64,000 nt of DNA from RGIG9379 sp031553005 (GTDB lineage: Bacteria; Bacteroidota; Bacteroidia; Bacteroidales; Paludibacteraceae): contig JAVBMA010000006.1 of assembly GCA_031553005.1 (NCBI GenBank), forward strand, positions 1 through 64,000. Direction: 5' to 3'. The notes under the pieces are model-generated. The model saw nothing but the letters and a program-made list of their open reading frames with translations, had not been told where the DNA came from and searched no databases. Every line of letters begins with the position of its first letter. Within the stretch, counting starts at the first letter, position 1. Of this stretch, positions 9,593 to 17,817 are shown in pieces. Position numbers and translations under genes: made by a program.

Positions 9593-10540
9593 TTATAAAG
9601 GATACTCATCAAAAGCATAAAGCACTGTCGAAAGATAACGCTCTCCCGAATCGGGCAATAATGCAATAATCATTTTTCCTTTGTTTTCCTCTCGTTCGGA
9701 CAATTGTAATGCAGCATAAACAGCAGCTCCCGAGGAAATTCCAACCAATAAGCCTTCTTCTTGAGCCAATTCACGTCCCGTTTTGATTGCATCGTCGCTT
9801 TTTACCGGAAATATTTCGTCCACGAAACCGGAATTATAAGTTTTCGGAATAAAATTGGAACCTATACCTTGAATTTTGTGAGGGCCTGCTTTGCCTCCTG
9901 CAAGAAGTTGCGATTCGTAAGGCTCTACCGCAACTATTTTAATGGAAGGATTCAACTCTTTTAACCGGGCTCCTATCCCGCTTATTGTACCCCCTGTGCC
10001 GACTCCGGCAACAAATATGTCTATTTTTCCGTCCGTATCCCGCCATATCTCTTCGGCTGTTGTCTTTTTATGAATGGCAGGGTTGGCAGGATTTTCAAAT
10101 TGTTGCAGAATTACCGAACCAGGAATTGAAGACTGCAACTCCTTCGCTTTATCCACAGCACCCTGCATTCCGGCAGCACCCGCCGTCAACTCCAACTTTG
10201 CACCATAAGCTTTCAGTAAGTTACGCCGCTCGATACTCATTGTTTCGGGCATGGTCAGGATAAGGTTATATCCCTTTACGGATGAGACAAAAGCGAGCCC
10301 TACTCCGGTATTTCCACTTGTAGGTTCGATAATGGTTGCTCCCGGTTTGAGCAAACCTTTTGCTTCGGCATCCTCAACCATTGCTAGTGCAACCCGGTCT
10401 TTCACGCTTCCGGCGGGATTGAAATACTCCAATTTTCCTATAATAACTGCTCCTGCCTTATGTTTTTTATTGAAATTAGAAAGCTCAAGCAGAGGCGTGT
10501 TTCCTACCAGTTCCGTTAACTGCTTCACTATTTTAGACAT
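9593..10540 (-). CDS. cysK: Cysteine synthase (O-acetylserine sulfhydrylase)
   Basis: CysK makes L-cysteine from O-acetylserine and sulfide, using pyridoxal phosphate. The 315-residue product shows the PLP lysine in NPAGSVKDRVAL near residue 43, the substrate loop TSGNTG near residue 70, and the phosphate-binding GVGTGGTISG near residue 178. The C-terminal GISSGAAVYAAL segment holds the Ser that contacts the pyridine nitrogen. Length and start agree with the family. A possible −7 box TATTTTTG lies about 50 bases upstream but without a well-spaced −33 box. The stop lies in a convergent arrangement with the upstream lipoprotein gene. Confidence 0.96.
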   Translation of the reverse strand: MSKIVKQLTELVGNTPLLELSNFNKKHKAGAVIIGKLEYFNPAGSVKDRVALAMVEDAEAKGLLKPGATIIEPTSGNTGVGLAFVSSVKGYNLILTMPETMSIERRNLLKAYGAKLELTAGAAGMQGAVDKAKELQSSIPGSVILQQFENPANPAIHKKTTAEEIWRDTDGKIDIFVAGVGTGGTISGIGARLKELNPSIKIVAVEPYESQLLAGGKAGPHKIQGIGSNFIPKTYNSGFVDEIFPVKSDDAIKTGRELAQEEGLLVGISSGAAVYAALQLSEREENKGKMIIALLPDSGERYLSTVLYAFDEYPL

Positions 10541-10626
10541 AATAAATCTCCTTGTTTATTTTTTATTGCACATAAAACTACAAAAATAATCGGGCAGGAA
10601 AGTCAAAATAGTGAATTATTATCAAC

Positions 10627-10721
10627 TAAGTAATTGTAAATATTTAATGATGTGCTTTTATTTGTTTATTATCTCATAATAGGCTGGTAACTTGTAACTA
10701 ATTGTTCGTAAATACCTAAAA
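10627..10721 (+). repeat. ~95-bp dispersed element, copy A
   Basis: It starts TAAGTAATTG, contains TTTATTATCTCATAATAGGC and GGTAACTTGTAACTAAT, and ends ATACCTAAAA. It aligns end to end with 17654–17749 and with the reverse complement of 48948–49043. It lies upstream of cysK and downstream of the porin gene, both minus strand. Confidence 0.8.
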
Positions 10722-10878
10722 TACTTTTTAATTTCTATTTTATAAGATAGTCAGAAAGGGCTTAATTATCATAAAAGAAGGGTGTTGCTCTTTGAAAGAT
10801 ACAAATATCTTATTGCTGCCAGAACCGATAGTTAGCGAAGCTAAAGGCTGTATATATTCCATATTGAGAAAGTTATAC

Positions 10879-10907
10879 TCGGAGCGCGACTTTAAGTCGC
10901 ACTCCGA
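10879..10907. repeat. CGGAG…CTCCG REP-like hairpin, copy 1
   Basis: TCGGAGCGCGACTT pairs with AAGTCGCACTCCGA around a one-base centre, just downstream of the porin stop codon. Related hairpins occur at 57299–57329 and 58740–58799. Confidence 0.7.
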
Positions 10908-10914
10908 TTTACAT

Positions 10915-12219
10915 TTAGAAATTATATTGTACCATTGCCTGAATACGGTTGGCGCTTCCAAAGTTACCGTTCATATTTTCTCTTGTTCCGTGCAAATACT
11001 CAAGTCCCAACTGACATCCCGGAGTTATATTCCAAAATGCGTTGGCAACAATATATTGCGATAATTTATACATGTCTGGAGTTTGTAGATTTTCTTCGGC
11101 ACGAACTCTTACCTGACTGTAAGTTGCCGAACAATAAAAATCAGGAGTGAAATTGTATTGTATACCTCCATACCAGCTATAAACCGGAACCGGAGACAGT
11201 TTTCCTGCCACATCGGAATCGGGAGCCATATCCAACCCTAAATTAGACAAATCCTGAATGTAAGTAGATATTCCTTTGCCATATATTCCCTGATAATATA
11301 ATGTGAATTTTGGAATTATTTTTTCTATTCCGCTGCATTGTACTCCCCACGCAAAATTGTTGCTGTTTTTTTCCGTATTCAGATTTCTGTATATCAGACT
11401 GCGAAATACGCTACTTAGCCGTATATGGCTACCTTCTACTCTTGAAAACTGGACATAAAGAGGAATATCCGGTACTCTTTGGTAAAGATTTTGGGATAAA
11501 GTGGAATAAGATGCATTCAAATTCGGTTTTTCTACGGCTATTGCCAGTTGCCATGCCTTTGACGGATTATAAACATATCTCACTTGTGTGTTGCGGGTTA
11601 AAGTCATTGCATTTGGTCCCTGCAAGTCAATAGTGTTCGGTTCTGCACCGACATCACACAATGTTGTTTCCGTATAACCAAACGTAAAATTCAAAAGTGT
11701 GAGATACGCATTCCGTAAATGATATGTCAGGTTAGGACCTCGGAAATTGGCTGAAATATAACCTATCACCGGACCGATTTTTTCAGTATTAACGAGCGAT
11801 TTAAACGAAAGCATCGAAGATGATGCATCCATCCTGAAAGCCTCTGAATTTCCCGGTTCTGCCTCTGTTGGAATCAACGAAGTGATAAAATCATTATTGT
11901 CAATGGAGCCTTTCACATCATAAGCAACCGTCAGTTTTACATATCCGCTGACGGCAAAATGGAACTTCGAATCGTGTGTGGACAAGATGAGCGACGGTTT
12001 TTGAGGTTCCCTTTTATTAGAGTCTCTTCCTGCAACAAAAAAATCTTTTATCGAATCATTGTTCATTTTTTTTGCCCCGAAAGTCAAAACCTTTTTGCCA
12101 TCGTATGTTAATGACCTTTCATTTTCCTGCGCATACACTACAGTTCCTGTTATAAAAAAAAATATTGTCAGCAAAGAGGCTAAACAAATGATTATTTTAA
12201 ATATCTTTTTTTGTTGCAT
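10915..12219 (-). CDS. Outer-membrane porin-like beta-barrel (DcaP-like)
   Basis: The 434-residue product has an N-terminal signal peptide (hydrophobic core near residues 8–28, cleavage after VVYAQ). It then shows alternating amphipathic strands such as FHFAVSGYVKLTVAYD and ends in the aromatic strand VQYNF that directs insertion by BamA. The order (short N-terminal helix, central MTLTRNTQVRYVYNP region, closing barrel) resembles DcaP-like trimeric porins, but that is family-level resemblance only. The substrate is unknown. A REP-like hairpin follows the gene. The start region has AAAAAAG repeats and no clear promoter. Confidence 0.8.
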   Translation of the reverse strand: MQQKKIFKIIICLASLLTIFFFITGTVVYAQENERSLTYDGKKVLTFGAKKMNNDSIKDFFVAGRDSNKREPQKPSLILSTHDSKFHFAVSGYVKLTVAYDVKGSIDNNDFITSLIPTEAEPGNSEAFRMDASSSMLSFKSLVNTEKIGPVIGYISANFRGPNLTYHLRNAYLTLLNFTFGYTETTLCDVGAEPNTIDLQGPNAMTLTRNTQVRYVYNPSKAWQLAIAVEKPNLNASYSTLSQNLYQRVPDIPLYVQFSRVEGSHIRLSSVFRSLIYRNLNTEKNSNNFAWGVQCSGIEKIIPKFTLYYQGIYGKGISTYIQDLSNLGLDMAPDSDVAGKLSPVPVYSWYGGIQYNFTPDFYCSATYSQVRVRAEENLQTPDMYKLSQYIVANAFWNITPGCQLGLEYLHGTRENMNGNFGSANRIQAMVQYNF

Positions 12220-12426
12220 AATTCATATTAATAGACTGGTAATGAAAACAGGATGTAAACAAATTTGTATAAAAAAAGGTTTAAAAAAGAGAAGGGTGGG
12301 AATCAAATTTCTTTTCTGTCCGGAGAATGTCTCCCTGTTTTTTTAATTATATTTGTGTGCTGGTTTTTGATTTCATCAGTTAGAAAAACAGGATAAATTT
12401 TATTAACTATCAAATAATTACAAGAA

Positions 12427-12876
12427 ATGAACAATTGGTTTGAGTGCAAGATTCGTTATGAGAAGTTGGATGACAAAGGAAAGGGAAAGAAAGTGACCGA
12501 AACCTACCTGGTGGATGCACTCTCGTTTTCTGAAGCCGAAGAACGGATAAGCAAAGAAATAGCGCCGTTTATGACTGGCGAGTTCTCCATTTCCGGAATA
12601 AAAAAAGCAGGAATCAACGAAATATTTCCTAATGACGAAGGTGACCGCTGGTATAAATGCAAAGTAAACTTTATCTCTATCGACGAAGTAAAAGCCACCG
12701 AGAAAAAAATAACAAGCAATATTCTGGTTCTCGGTTCAAATATAAAAGAAGCTCTGGACCATTTGACAATTGCATTGAAAGATACAATGTCCGATTATGA
12801 AGTTCCCGCTATATCCGAAACCCTTATTATGGATATTTATCCGTATACGGTAGACGAGCCGGAAGCCGGTAAATAA
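12427..12876 (+). CDS. DUF4494 domain protein
   Basis: The 149-residue product matches what I know of the Bacteroidota DUF4494 family: N-terminal WFECKIRYEK, then TETYLVDALSFSEAEERI and a second WYKCKVNFISIDE half. The two halves look like an internal duplication of a strand-rich unit. No enzyme motif or membrane segment is visible, so it is probably cytoplasmic; its role is unknown. It precedes yggS by 41 bases on the same strand and is likely co-transcribed with it. A TATATTTG −7-like box lies about 75 bases upstream, with no matching −33 box. Confidence 0.85.
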   Translation: MNNWFECKIRYEKLDDKGKGKKVTETYLVDALSFSEAEERISKEIAPFMTGEFSISGIKKAGINEIFPNDEGDRWYKCKVNFISIDEVKATEKKITSNILVLGSNIKEALDHLTIALKDTMSDYEVPAISETLIMDIYPYTVDEPEAGK

Positions 12877-12917
12877 GCGAATGACGCATTTTTTTCGTTT
12901 ACTAAAAAATCCGGTTT

Positions 12918-13577
12918 ATGAGTATTGGCAGTAAAATAAGAGAGATAAATTCAAACCTTCCCGAAACGACCCGTTTGGTTGCCGTTTCCAAATTTCACCC
13001 CGATGCCGCCATATTGGAAGCATACAATGAGGGACAACGCATATTTGGAGAGAGCAAGGTGCAGGAATTGATGGAGAAGCAAGAGCATCTGCCTAAAGAT
13101 ATTGAATGGCATTTTATCGGACATCTACAGACGAATAAAGTAAAATATATTGTCCCTTTTATTTCACTTATACACAGCGTAGACAGTATTAAGTTGCTGG
13201 AAGAAATAAACAAACAAGCTGAAAAGCAGAATAGGACAATCAACTGTTTACTGGAGATACATATAGCGCAGGAAGATACGAAGTACGGATTTTCAATCGA
13301 AGAAGTACGCACGCTATTTGAAAAAAATAGTTTTAAAGGATTTGGGCATGTTCAGATTAGAGGCTTTATGGGCATGGCATCCTTGACCGACGATGTGCAG
13401 GAAATCCGGAATGAGTTTCATTCTCTCTCTTCCCTTTTTAATGAAATAAAAGAACGCTATGCCCCGCAGCTCGATACTCTTTCGATGGGGATGACGGACG
13501 ATTATAAAATCGCAGTCGGAGAGGGGAGTACACTTATCCGCATCGGAAGTTATATCTTTGGGGACAGGGAATATTGA
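12918..13577 (+). CDS. yggS: YggS/PROSC-family pyridoxal-phosphate homeostasis protein
   Basis: YggS binds pyridoxal phosphate and buffers the free vitamin B6 pool; no enzymatic reaction is established for it. The 219-residue product has the single-domain alanine-racemase-type barrel. The PLP lysine is in LVAVSKFHP near residue 24, the WHFIGHLQTNK motif is near residue 62, and LSMGMTDDYKIAVGEGSTLIRIG is the phosphate-binding C-terminal region. It sits between the DUF4494 gene and a small acidic protein on the same strand with short gaps, a probable three-gene operon ended by the long hairpin at 13991. Confidence 0.95.
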   Translation: MSIGSKIREINSNLPETTRLVAVSKFHPDAAILEAYNEGQRIFGESKVQELMEKQEHLPKDIEWHFIGHLQTNKVKYIVPFISLIHSVDSIKLLEEINKQAEKQNRTINCLLEIHIAQEDTKYGFSIEEVRTLFEKNSFKGFGHVQIRGFMGMASLTDDVQEIRNEFHSLSSLFNEIKERYAPQLDTLSMGMTDDYKIAVGEGSTLIRIGSYIFGDREY

Positions 13578-13652
13578 AATTCAAAATGAATCCCTAAACC
13601 CTGTAATTTCCAAAACCGTAATTGATTATTTTTTAATTTAAATAGAAAAGAT

Positions 13653-13976
13653 ATGGAAGATTTAGAATACAATGAAGATGAAGCTGTAAAGTTCATCTTG
13701 AATAGATTGCCTGCCGAAATGAAAGAAAAATTGCAAAGTGATGATATCGAATACGTATTAGACGCGGTCTATGACTTTTATGAAAAAAAGGGTTATTTGG
13801 ACGAAGAGAACGAGGAAAACGAAGAAACCGTTGATATCATTGAAAACGAAATGCTTGAATTTATAATTAATCAGGTGGGTGACGATAAAAAAACGGAACA
13901 ATTTACCGAAGAAGTTGTCACCGCAATCTTAGACGGAGAATATGAATATTGCAAATCAATAGGAGTATTCGAATAA
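13653..13976 (+). CDS. Small acidic conserved protein, function unknown
   Basis: A 107-residue, strongly acidic protein starting MEDLEYNEDEAVKFI. It appears to contain two similar helical repeats, each ending in a Tyr- or Phe-rich motif (YVLDAVYDFYEKKGYLDEE and VVTAILDGEYEYCKS), joined by a Glu/Asn-rich linker. No signal peptide or membrane helix is present. It lies 75 bases after yggS and just before an unusually long terminator-like hairpin. I cannot name the family beyond a likely Bacteroidales-restricted protein. Confidence 0.75.
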   Translation: MEDLEYNEDEAVKFILNRLPAEMKEKLQSDDIEYVLDAVYDFYEKKGYLDEENEENEETVDIIENEMLEFIINQVGDDKKTEQFTEEVVTAILDGEYEYCKSIGVFE

Positions 13977-13990
13977 GAAACGCAAAACAT

Positions 13991-14065
13991 TTTACCAAAA
14001 ACTAAAACAGATGAAAGTCCGGTATTTAATACCTGCTTCTTTCATCTGTTTTAGTTTTTGGTAAA
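13991..14065. terminator. Very long perfect hairpin (27-bp stem)
   Basis: Bases 13991–14017 are exactly complementary to 14039–14065. The 21-base loop contains its own small palindrome GGTATTTAATACC (14021–14033). It starts 14 bases after the stop of the preceding gene and ends before the acyl-CoA ligase promoter. The arms read TTTACCAAAAACTAAAAC onward. Confidence 0.75.
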
Positions 14066-14093
14066 TAGAAAATATAAAATAAGCACAACTATT

Positions 14094-14130
14094 TTCACCT
14101 TTCACTTTTTATCTTTTACCTTTCAACTTA
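14094..14130 (+). repeat. CCTTTCAA-type intergenic repeat, copy 3
   Basis: Units TTTTCACCTTTCACTTT and TTTTACCTTTCAACTTA lie upstream of the ligase promoter, in the same orientation to the gene as the copies before the flavodiiron and PG0541-type genes. Confidence 0.6.
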
Positions 14131-14149
14131 TTTTAATTATTGCACATTT

Positions 14150-14180
14150 TTTGATTTTTCGTGCAATATGTCTATTTTTG
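14150..14180 (+). promoter_or_regulatory. Promoter of the acyl-CoA ligase gene
   Basis: TTTG (14150–14153), 19 bases, then TATTTTTG (14173–14180) is a full match to the Bacteroidota consensus TTTG-N19-TAnnTTTG. The predicted start of transcription near 14187 rules out the ATG at 14168 and supports the one at 14201. Confidence 0.85.
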
Positions 14181-14200
14181 TCAGTCACAAAATTTACTTT

Positions 14201-15871
14201 ATGATAAAAGAGAACCTTGTTAAGTTATTTGAAAGCAGCTTTAAAGAAAACTGGGAGTTAAATGCTTTAACCGATTATAATACAAAGGAGACATTCACTT
14301 ACGGTAAAATGGCCGGAGAGATTGCAAAGATGCATATCCTTTTCAGGGAATTAAATATACAACCAAATGATAAAATAGCATTAGTTGGAAGAAATACTCC
14401 CTCTTGGGCAATCACCTTTTGTGCGGTTGTCACTTACGGAGCTGTTATTGTTCCTATTTTGCAGGATTTCCATCCAAATGACATTCATCATATTGTCAAT
14501 CATTCTGATTCCGTACTATTGTTTTTAAGCGATAATATCTGGGATTCGCTGGAAGAAGAAAAGCTTCCCGATCTGAAAGGGATTTTTTCATTGACTAACT
14601 TCCGTTGTTTACACCAGAAAGATGGCGAAACAATCCAGAAAACCATAAAAAATCTCGATAATTTATTTTCAGAGACATATCCTTCCGGATTTCATAAAGA
14701 GGATGTAAAATATGCCGAAAAAGATAACTCTGAATTAGCAGTAATTAATTATACATCGGGAACTACGGGATTCAGTAAAGGTGTGATGTTGACCGGAAAT
14801 AATCTGGCGGGAAATATTACATTTGGTTTTCGCACCCGTTTAACGGCGAGGGGATACCGTATTCTTACCTTTTTGCCATTAGCCCATGCATATGCCTGCT
14901 CATTTGATTTTCTTACTCAGGTATGCAGTGGTGCACATATCACCTTCTTGAATAAAATACCTTCGCCTAAAATCTTATTGAAGGCATTCGAAGAAATAAG
15001 GCCGAACGTAATCTTTACCGTTCCCCTTGTTATTGAAAAGATATACAAAAAACAAATTCAACCGATGCTCAATAAACGTACAATGCGTTTTGCCCTGAGT
15101 ATTCCGTTGTTAGATCAGAAAATTTTATCGGAAATACAGAAAAAGCTTATTGATGGGTTTGGCGGTCAGTTTGTCGAAATTGTTATTGGCGGAGCCCCTT
15201 TCAATAAAGAGACGGAAGATTTTCTGACACGGATTAAATTTCCGTTTACGGTAGGTTACGGAATGACAGAATGCGCTCCCCTTATCAGCTACTCTCCACA
15301 TGAAAAATTTGTTTCGGGTTCTGTCGGGAAGGTTTTGGATATTATGGAAGTAAAGATCGATTCGGATGATCCTTATAATAAAGCCGGGGAAATATGTGTG
15401 CGCGGAGAGAATGTGATGTGCGGTTATTTTAAAAATGAAGAGGCGACAAGCGCTGTTTTCGATTCCGAGGGCTGGTTGCATACCGGAGATATCGGAACCA
15501 TTGATGAGGATTATAATATCTTTATCAAAGGGCGATGCAAAACCATGCTATTAGGTCCGAGCGGGCAAAATATTTATCCGGAAGAGATTGAGGCAAAGCT
15601 TATTAACCTGCCTTTTGTTTCGGAATGTATTGTAACGACAGAAAAGGATGATAAACTGATTGCATTGGTATATCCGGATTTGGATGCAATGGATGAAAGC
15701 CATATTAATAACAAGGAACTGGAGTTGATTATGGAAGAAAACCGTAAACAGTTAAATTCGGTAACAGCTGCATACGAAAATATTTCCAAGATTTATCTTT
15801 ATCCGAATGAATTCGAAAAAACGCCTAAAAAAAGCATTAAGCGTTATTTGTACGAAAATATTGGGAAATAA
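14201..15871 (+). CDS. AMP-forming long-chain acyl-CoA synthetase-like ligase
   Basis: Enzymes of this family activate fatty acids as acyl-AMP and then acyl-CoA. The ATG at 14201 gives 556 residues; an upstream ATG at 14168 falls inside the promoter. Visible motifs are the P-loop YTSGTTGFSKGVMLT near residue 183, LPLAHAYACSFDF, the adenine-binding VIGGAPFNKE, GYGMTECAPLISYSP, and the hinge GWLHTGDIGTIDEDYNIFIKGR near residue 425. The catalytic Lys of the C-terminal domain is likely in EKTPKKSIKRYLY. It is shorter than E. coli FadD-type proteins near their ends. The true acyl substrate is not visible from sequence. Confidence 0.9.
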   Translation: MIKENLVKLFESSFKENWELNALTDYNTKETFTYGKMAGEIAKMHILFRELNIQPNDKIALVGRNTPSWAITFCAVVTYGAVIVPILQDFHPNDIHHIVNHSDSVLLFLSDNIWDSLEEEKLPDLKGIFSLTNFRCLHQKDGETIQKTIKNLDNLFSETYPSGFHKEDVKYAEKDNSELAVINYTSGTTGFSKGVMLTGNNLAGNITFGFRTRLTARGYRILTFLPLAHAYACSFDFLTQVCSGAHITFLNKIPSPKILLKAFEEIRPNVIFTVPLVIEKIYKKQIQPMLNKRTMRFALSIPLLDQKILSEIQKKLIDGFGGQFVEIVIGGAPFNKETEDFLTRIKFPFTVGYGMTECAPLISYSPHEKFVSGSVGKVLDIMEVKIDSDDPYNKAGEICVRGENVMCGYFKNEEATSAVFDSEGWLHTGDIGTIDEDYNIFIKGRCKTMLLGPSGQNIYPEEIEAKLINLPFVSECIVTTEKDDKLIALVYPDLDAMDESHINNKELELIMEENRKQLNSVTAAYENISKIYLYPNEFEKTPKKSIKRYLYENIGK

Positions 15872-16109
15872 TTCAATTAAGTAAGTGCTCATAATTAGTT
15901 TGTATTATAATACCGAACCTTATAAAAGTTTAATATTTGATTTATGTAATGAAATAACGGCAGCGAAATCTCCCGATATGCAAAATGAAACATAAATATC
16001 AATGCCGTTTTATGTTGACTAATAAATCGAAACTCCAATATTTTATAGATTTTTTACTTTTTTAAACCAAAAAAAAAGAAGATTTGTCTCAACACGTCAA
16101 AAAAATATA

Positions 16110-16117
16110 TACTTTTG
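16110..16117 (+). promoter_or_regulatory. −7 box upstream of the small lipoprotein gene
   Basis: TACTTTTG fits TAnnTTTG. A TTTG at 16083–16086 is 23 bases upstream, slightly farther than the usual 19–21. Confidence 0.5.
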
Positions 16118-16163
16118 TAATGTTTTCAAAGAAAACGATGTTGTTTAATTTATTTATAAAAAA

Positions 16164-16364
16164 ATGAAAAAAGTAGTCTTATTTTTCGGTATTGTAGCAG
16201 CCGTTGCTTTGGCTTCTTGCGGAAACAAACAAGCAAACGTTGAACCAGCAGTTGATTCTACTGCTATCGTAGTAGTAGAAGAAGAAATTGTTGTAGTAGA
16301 AGATACTACTGCTGCAGTAGCAGATTCAACAGTTCAAGTTGTTGAAGAAGTTGTTGCTCAATAA
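16164..16364 (+). CDS. Small low-complexity lipoprotein
   Basis: A 66-residue peptide with a good lipoprotein signal (MKKVVLFFGIVAAVALASC, Cys19 after the ALAS lipobox). The mature part is made almost only of Val, Glu, Asp, Thr and Ala, in runs such as VVVEEEIVVVE. The codons are biased to GTA and GAA, giving GTAGTAGTAGAAG-like DNA repeats. It has a candidate promoter and a strong terminator, so it is a discrete gene. A role at the periplasmic face of a membrane is inferred from the lipobox only. Confidence 0.8.
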   Translation: MKKVVLFFGIVAAVALASCGNKQANVEPAVDSTAIVVVEEEIVVVEDTTAAVADSTVQVVEEVVAQ

Positions 16365-16384
16365 TTTGTGAGAGAAAAGAAACC

Positions 16385-16416
16385 GAAAAAGTCCGAGAAA
16401 TCGGACTTTTTTTGTT
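16385..16416 (+). terminator. Terminator of the small lipoprotein gene
   Basis: AAAAAGTCCGA-gaaa-TCGGACTTTTTTTG is a short GC-core hairpin with a T tract, 22 bases after the stop codon. Confidence 0.9.
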
Positions 16417-16443
16417 TTTAATAATAAGTTTTAATCTTATACC

Positions 16444-16800
16444 CTATACCTCACTTATCAATTTATCGGTAATGCGTTCTTTTAGTTGTAAACGCTGGAT
16501 ATCTTCTCGGCTCAATTCCATCTCTACTACGACTTTGGCATTGGAAAGTTGGACATGAGGATCCATGCTATCACAATTTGTCTGATTTTTCTTTATTGAA
16601 TACAAAGAAGCAAAATCGTAATCCAATGCCACCGAAAGGTTGTACAATGTATCCGTATCAATGCTTTTGCGCTTCAATAGGTAATCTACACTTTGTGGTT
16701 TAATTCCAAGTTTCCTAGCCAATTCGGCCTTAGAGATCCGGTGATCAGCTAGGACTCCCCTGATCACTTCTCCTATGTCAATAAAATGCTGTTTCATCAC
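16444..16800 (-). CDS. XRE-family helix-turn-helix protein
   Basis: The 118-residue product carries an N-terminal Cro/C1-type helix-turn-helix (residues about 10–65) with KAELARKLGIKPQSVDYLLKR as the recognition segment. The C-terminal half has VVVEMELSREDIQRLQL and no recognised sensor. It is an unlinked single gene between the small lipoprotein and rimM. A DNA-binding regulator is likely; the target is unknown. Two adjacent Met codons are possible starts. Confidence 0.85.
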   Translation of the reverse strand: MMKQHFIDIGEVIRGVLADHRISKAELARKLGIKPQSVDYLLKRKSIDTDTLYNLSVALDYDFASLYSIKKNQTNCDSMDPHVQLSNAKVVVEMELSREDIQRLQLKERITDKLISEV

Positions 16801-16931
16801 CTTAATTTACAACAATTTATCGGAGCCTATAGGATAAATGTATAATATTTTATATGATTCTTTATCATATATTACTTGTTTTATAAAAAATTATCTAACA
16901 AGAACTTTTAAATTTTTATTATAAAACAAGA

Positions 16932-17462
16932 TTAATCCAGCTCCAATAAACCGTCCGGAATTTCCATCCGGATAATTCTTGCACTATCATCGATCTCTAA
17001 AATATAATCATCACAGGCAGGTATTAATATTTCAGTATCCGAGTTTGATAGGATATTAAATAAAATGTTTTCAGTAGAATCATCAAAGGAAATTATTTCC
17101 CCTATTATATTCTCATTTTGGTCGATAATCCGGTAACCAATGTAAAAATCTATGCTTTGGATATCTTCGGATGAGAGGTCGGAAGGGAGTAATGCTCTCT
17201 CCAGATACAAATTCGTTTTCGAAAGTTCTTTTGCATCTTTGTCCGAATCTATTCCTTCAAACTTAATGAGACCGGTATCGTCGCCTTTCAACCGATAGCT
17301 TTCAATAAAATAAGGGACAAAAATGCCATCTATTTCACAAATAAAATAAGGAATCTCTACCTCATCAAAAATATCGGTAGAAAACTCGAATGAAAGTTCT
17401 CCCTGCAAACCATGAGGTTTAATAATCTTACCTATTTGAAATATATTCTCTTTTTTTATCAT
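16932..17462 (-). CDS. rimM: 16S rRNA maturation factor RimM
   Basis: RimM binds the 30S subunit and ribosomal protein S19 and helps fold the 16S rRNA 3' domain. From the ATG at 17462 the product is 176 residues and begins MIKKENIFQIGKIIKPHGLQGEL, the family's N-terminal RimM signature. The C-terminal PRC-barrel includes VIGEIISFDDSTENILFNI and LIPACDDYILEID. An upstream in-frame ATG at 17522 overlaps the promoter and would add 20 unrelated residues, so I reject it. GGGAGTAA just before the chosen start is a reasonable ribosome-binding site. Confidence 0.93.
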   Translation of the reverse strand: MIKKENIFQIGKIIKPHGLQGELSFEFSTDIFDEVEIPYFICEIDGIFVPYFIESYRLKGDDTGLIKFEGIDSDKDAKELSKTNLYLERALLPSDLSSEDIQSIDFYIGYRIIDQNENIIGEIISFDDSTENILFNILSNSDTEILIPACDDYILEIDDSARIIRMEIPDGLLELD

Positions 17463-17490
17463 TTTACTCCCGTCTTTTGTTATTCGGAAG

Positions 17491-17523
17491 CAAAAATAAC
17501 ACAAAAAATATTGTGGCAACAAA
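17491..17523 (-). promoter_or_regulatory. rimM promoter
   Basis: On the minus strand, TTTG (17523–17520), 21 bases, then TATTTTTG (17498–17491) matches the Bacteroidota consensus. Transcription would begin near 17484, which supports the start codon at 17462. Confidence 0.8.
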
Positions 17524-17653
17524 AACGATCTTTTATTTGTTTAAAAGAGGAGAAAGCATTTAAGGCTGTAAATCTCATATCTGCTACGGATAAATTTTGT
17601 ACTCAGGCTTTAATCATCGGCAATAGGGAGAGTTATGGTCGGAATCCGAACAT

Positions 17654-17749
17654 TAAGTAATTGTAAGTATTTAATGACGTATTTTCAGGTGCTTATTATC
17701 TTATTAAAAGACTGATAACTTGTAACTAATAGTTTGTAATTACTTAAAA
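17654..17749 (+). repeat. ~95-bp dispersed element, copy B
   Basis: It starts TAAGTAATTGTAAG, shares TTATTATCTTATTAAAAGAC and ATAACTTGTAACTAATAG with copies A and C, and ends GTAATTACTTAAAA. Its two ends, TAAGTAATT and AATTACTTA, are inverted repeats. It lies about 70 bases upstream of catalase. Confidence 0.8.
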
Positions 17750-17817
17750 CCTACATTTATCCAATATTTATATCTCTTTCGAAAATTAGCCTACTATAAA
17801 AATATAAAAATCGTATC

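Noticed and set aside
9472..9669. 65-residue plus-strand frame between the lipoprotein and cysK genes
   Set aside because: It consists of REP-like hairpin DNA and antisense to the end of cysK, with no ribosome-binding site.
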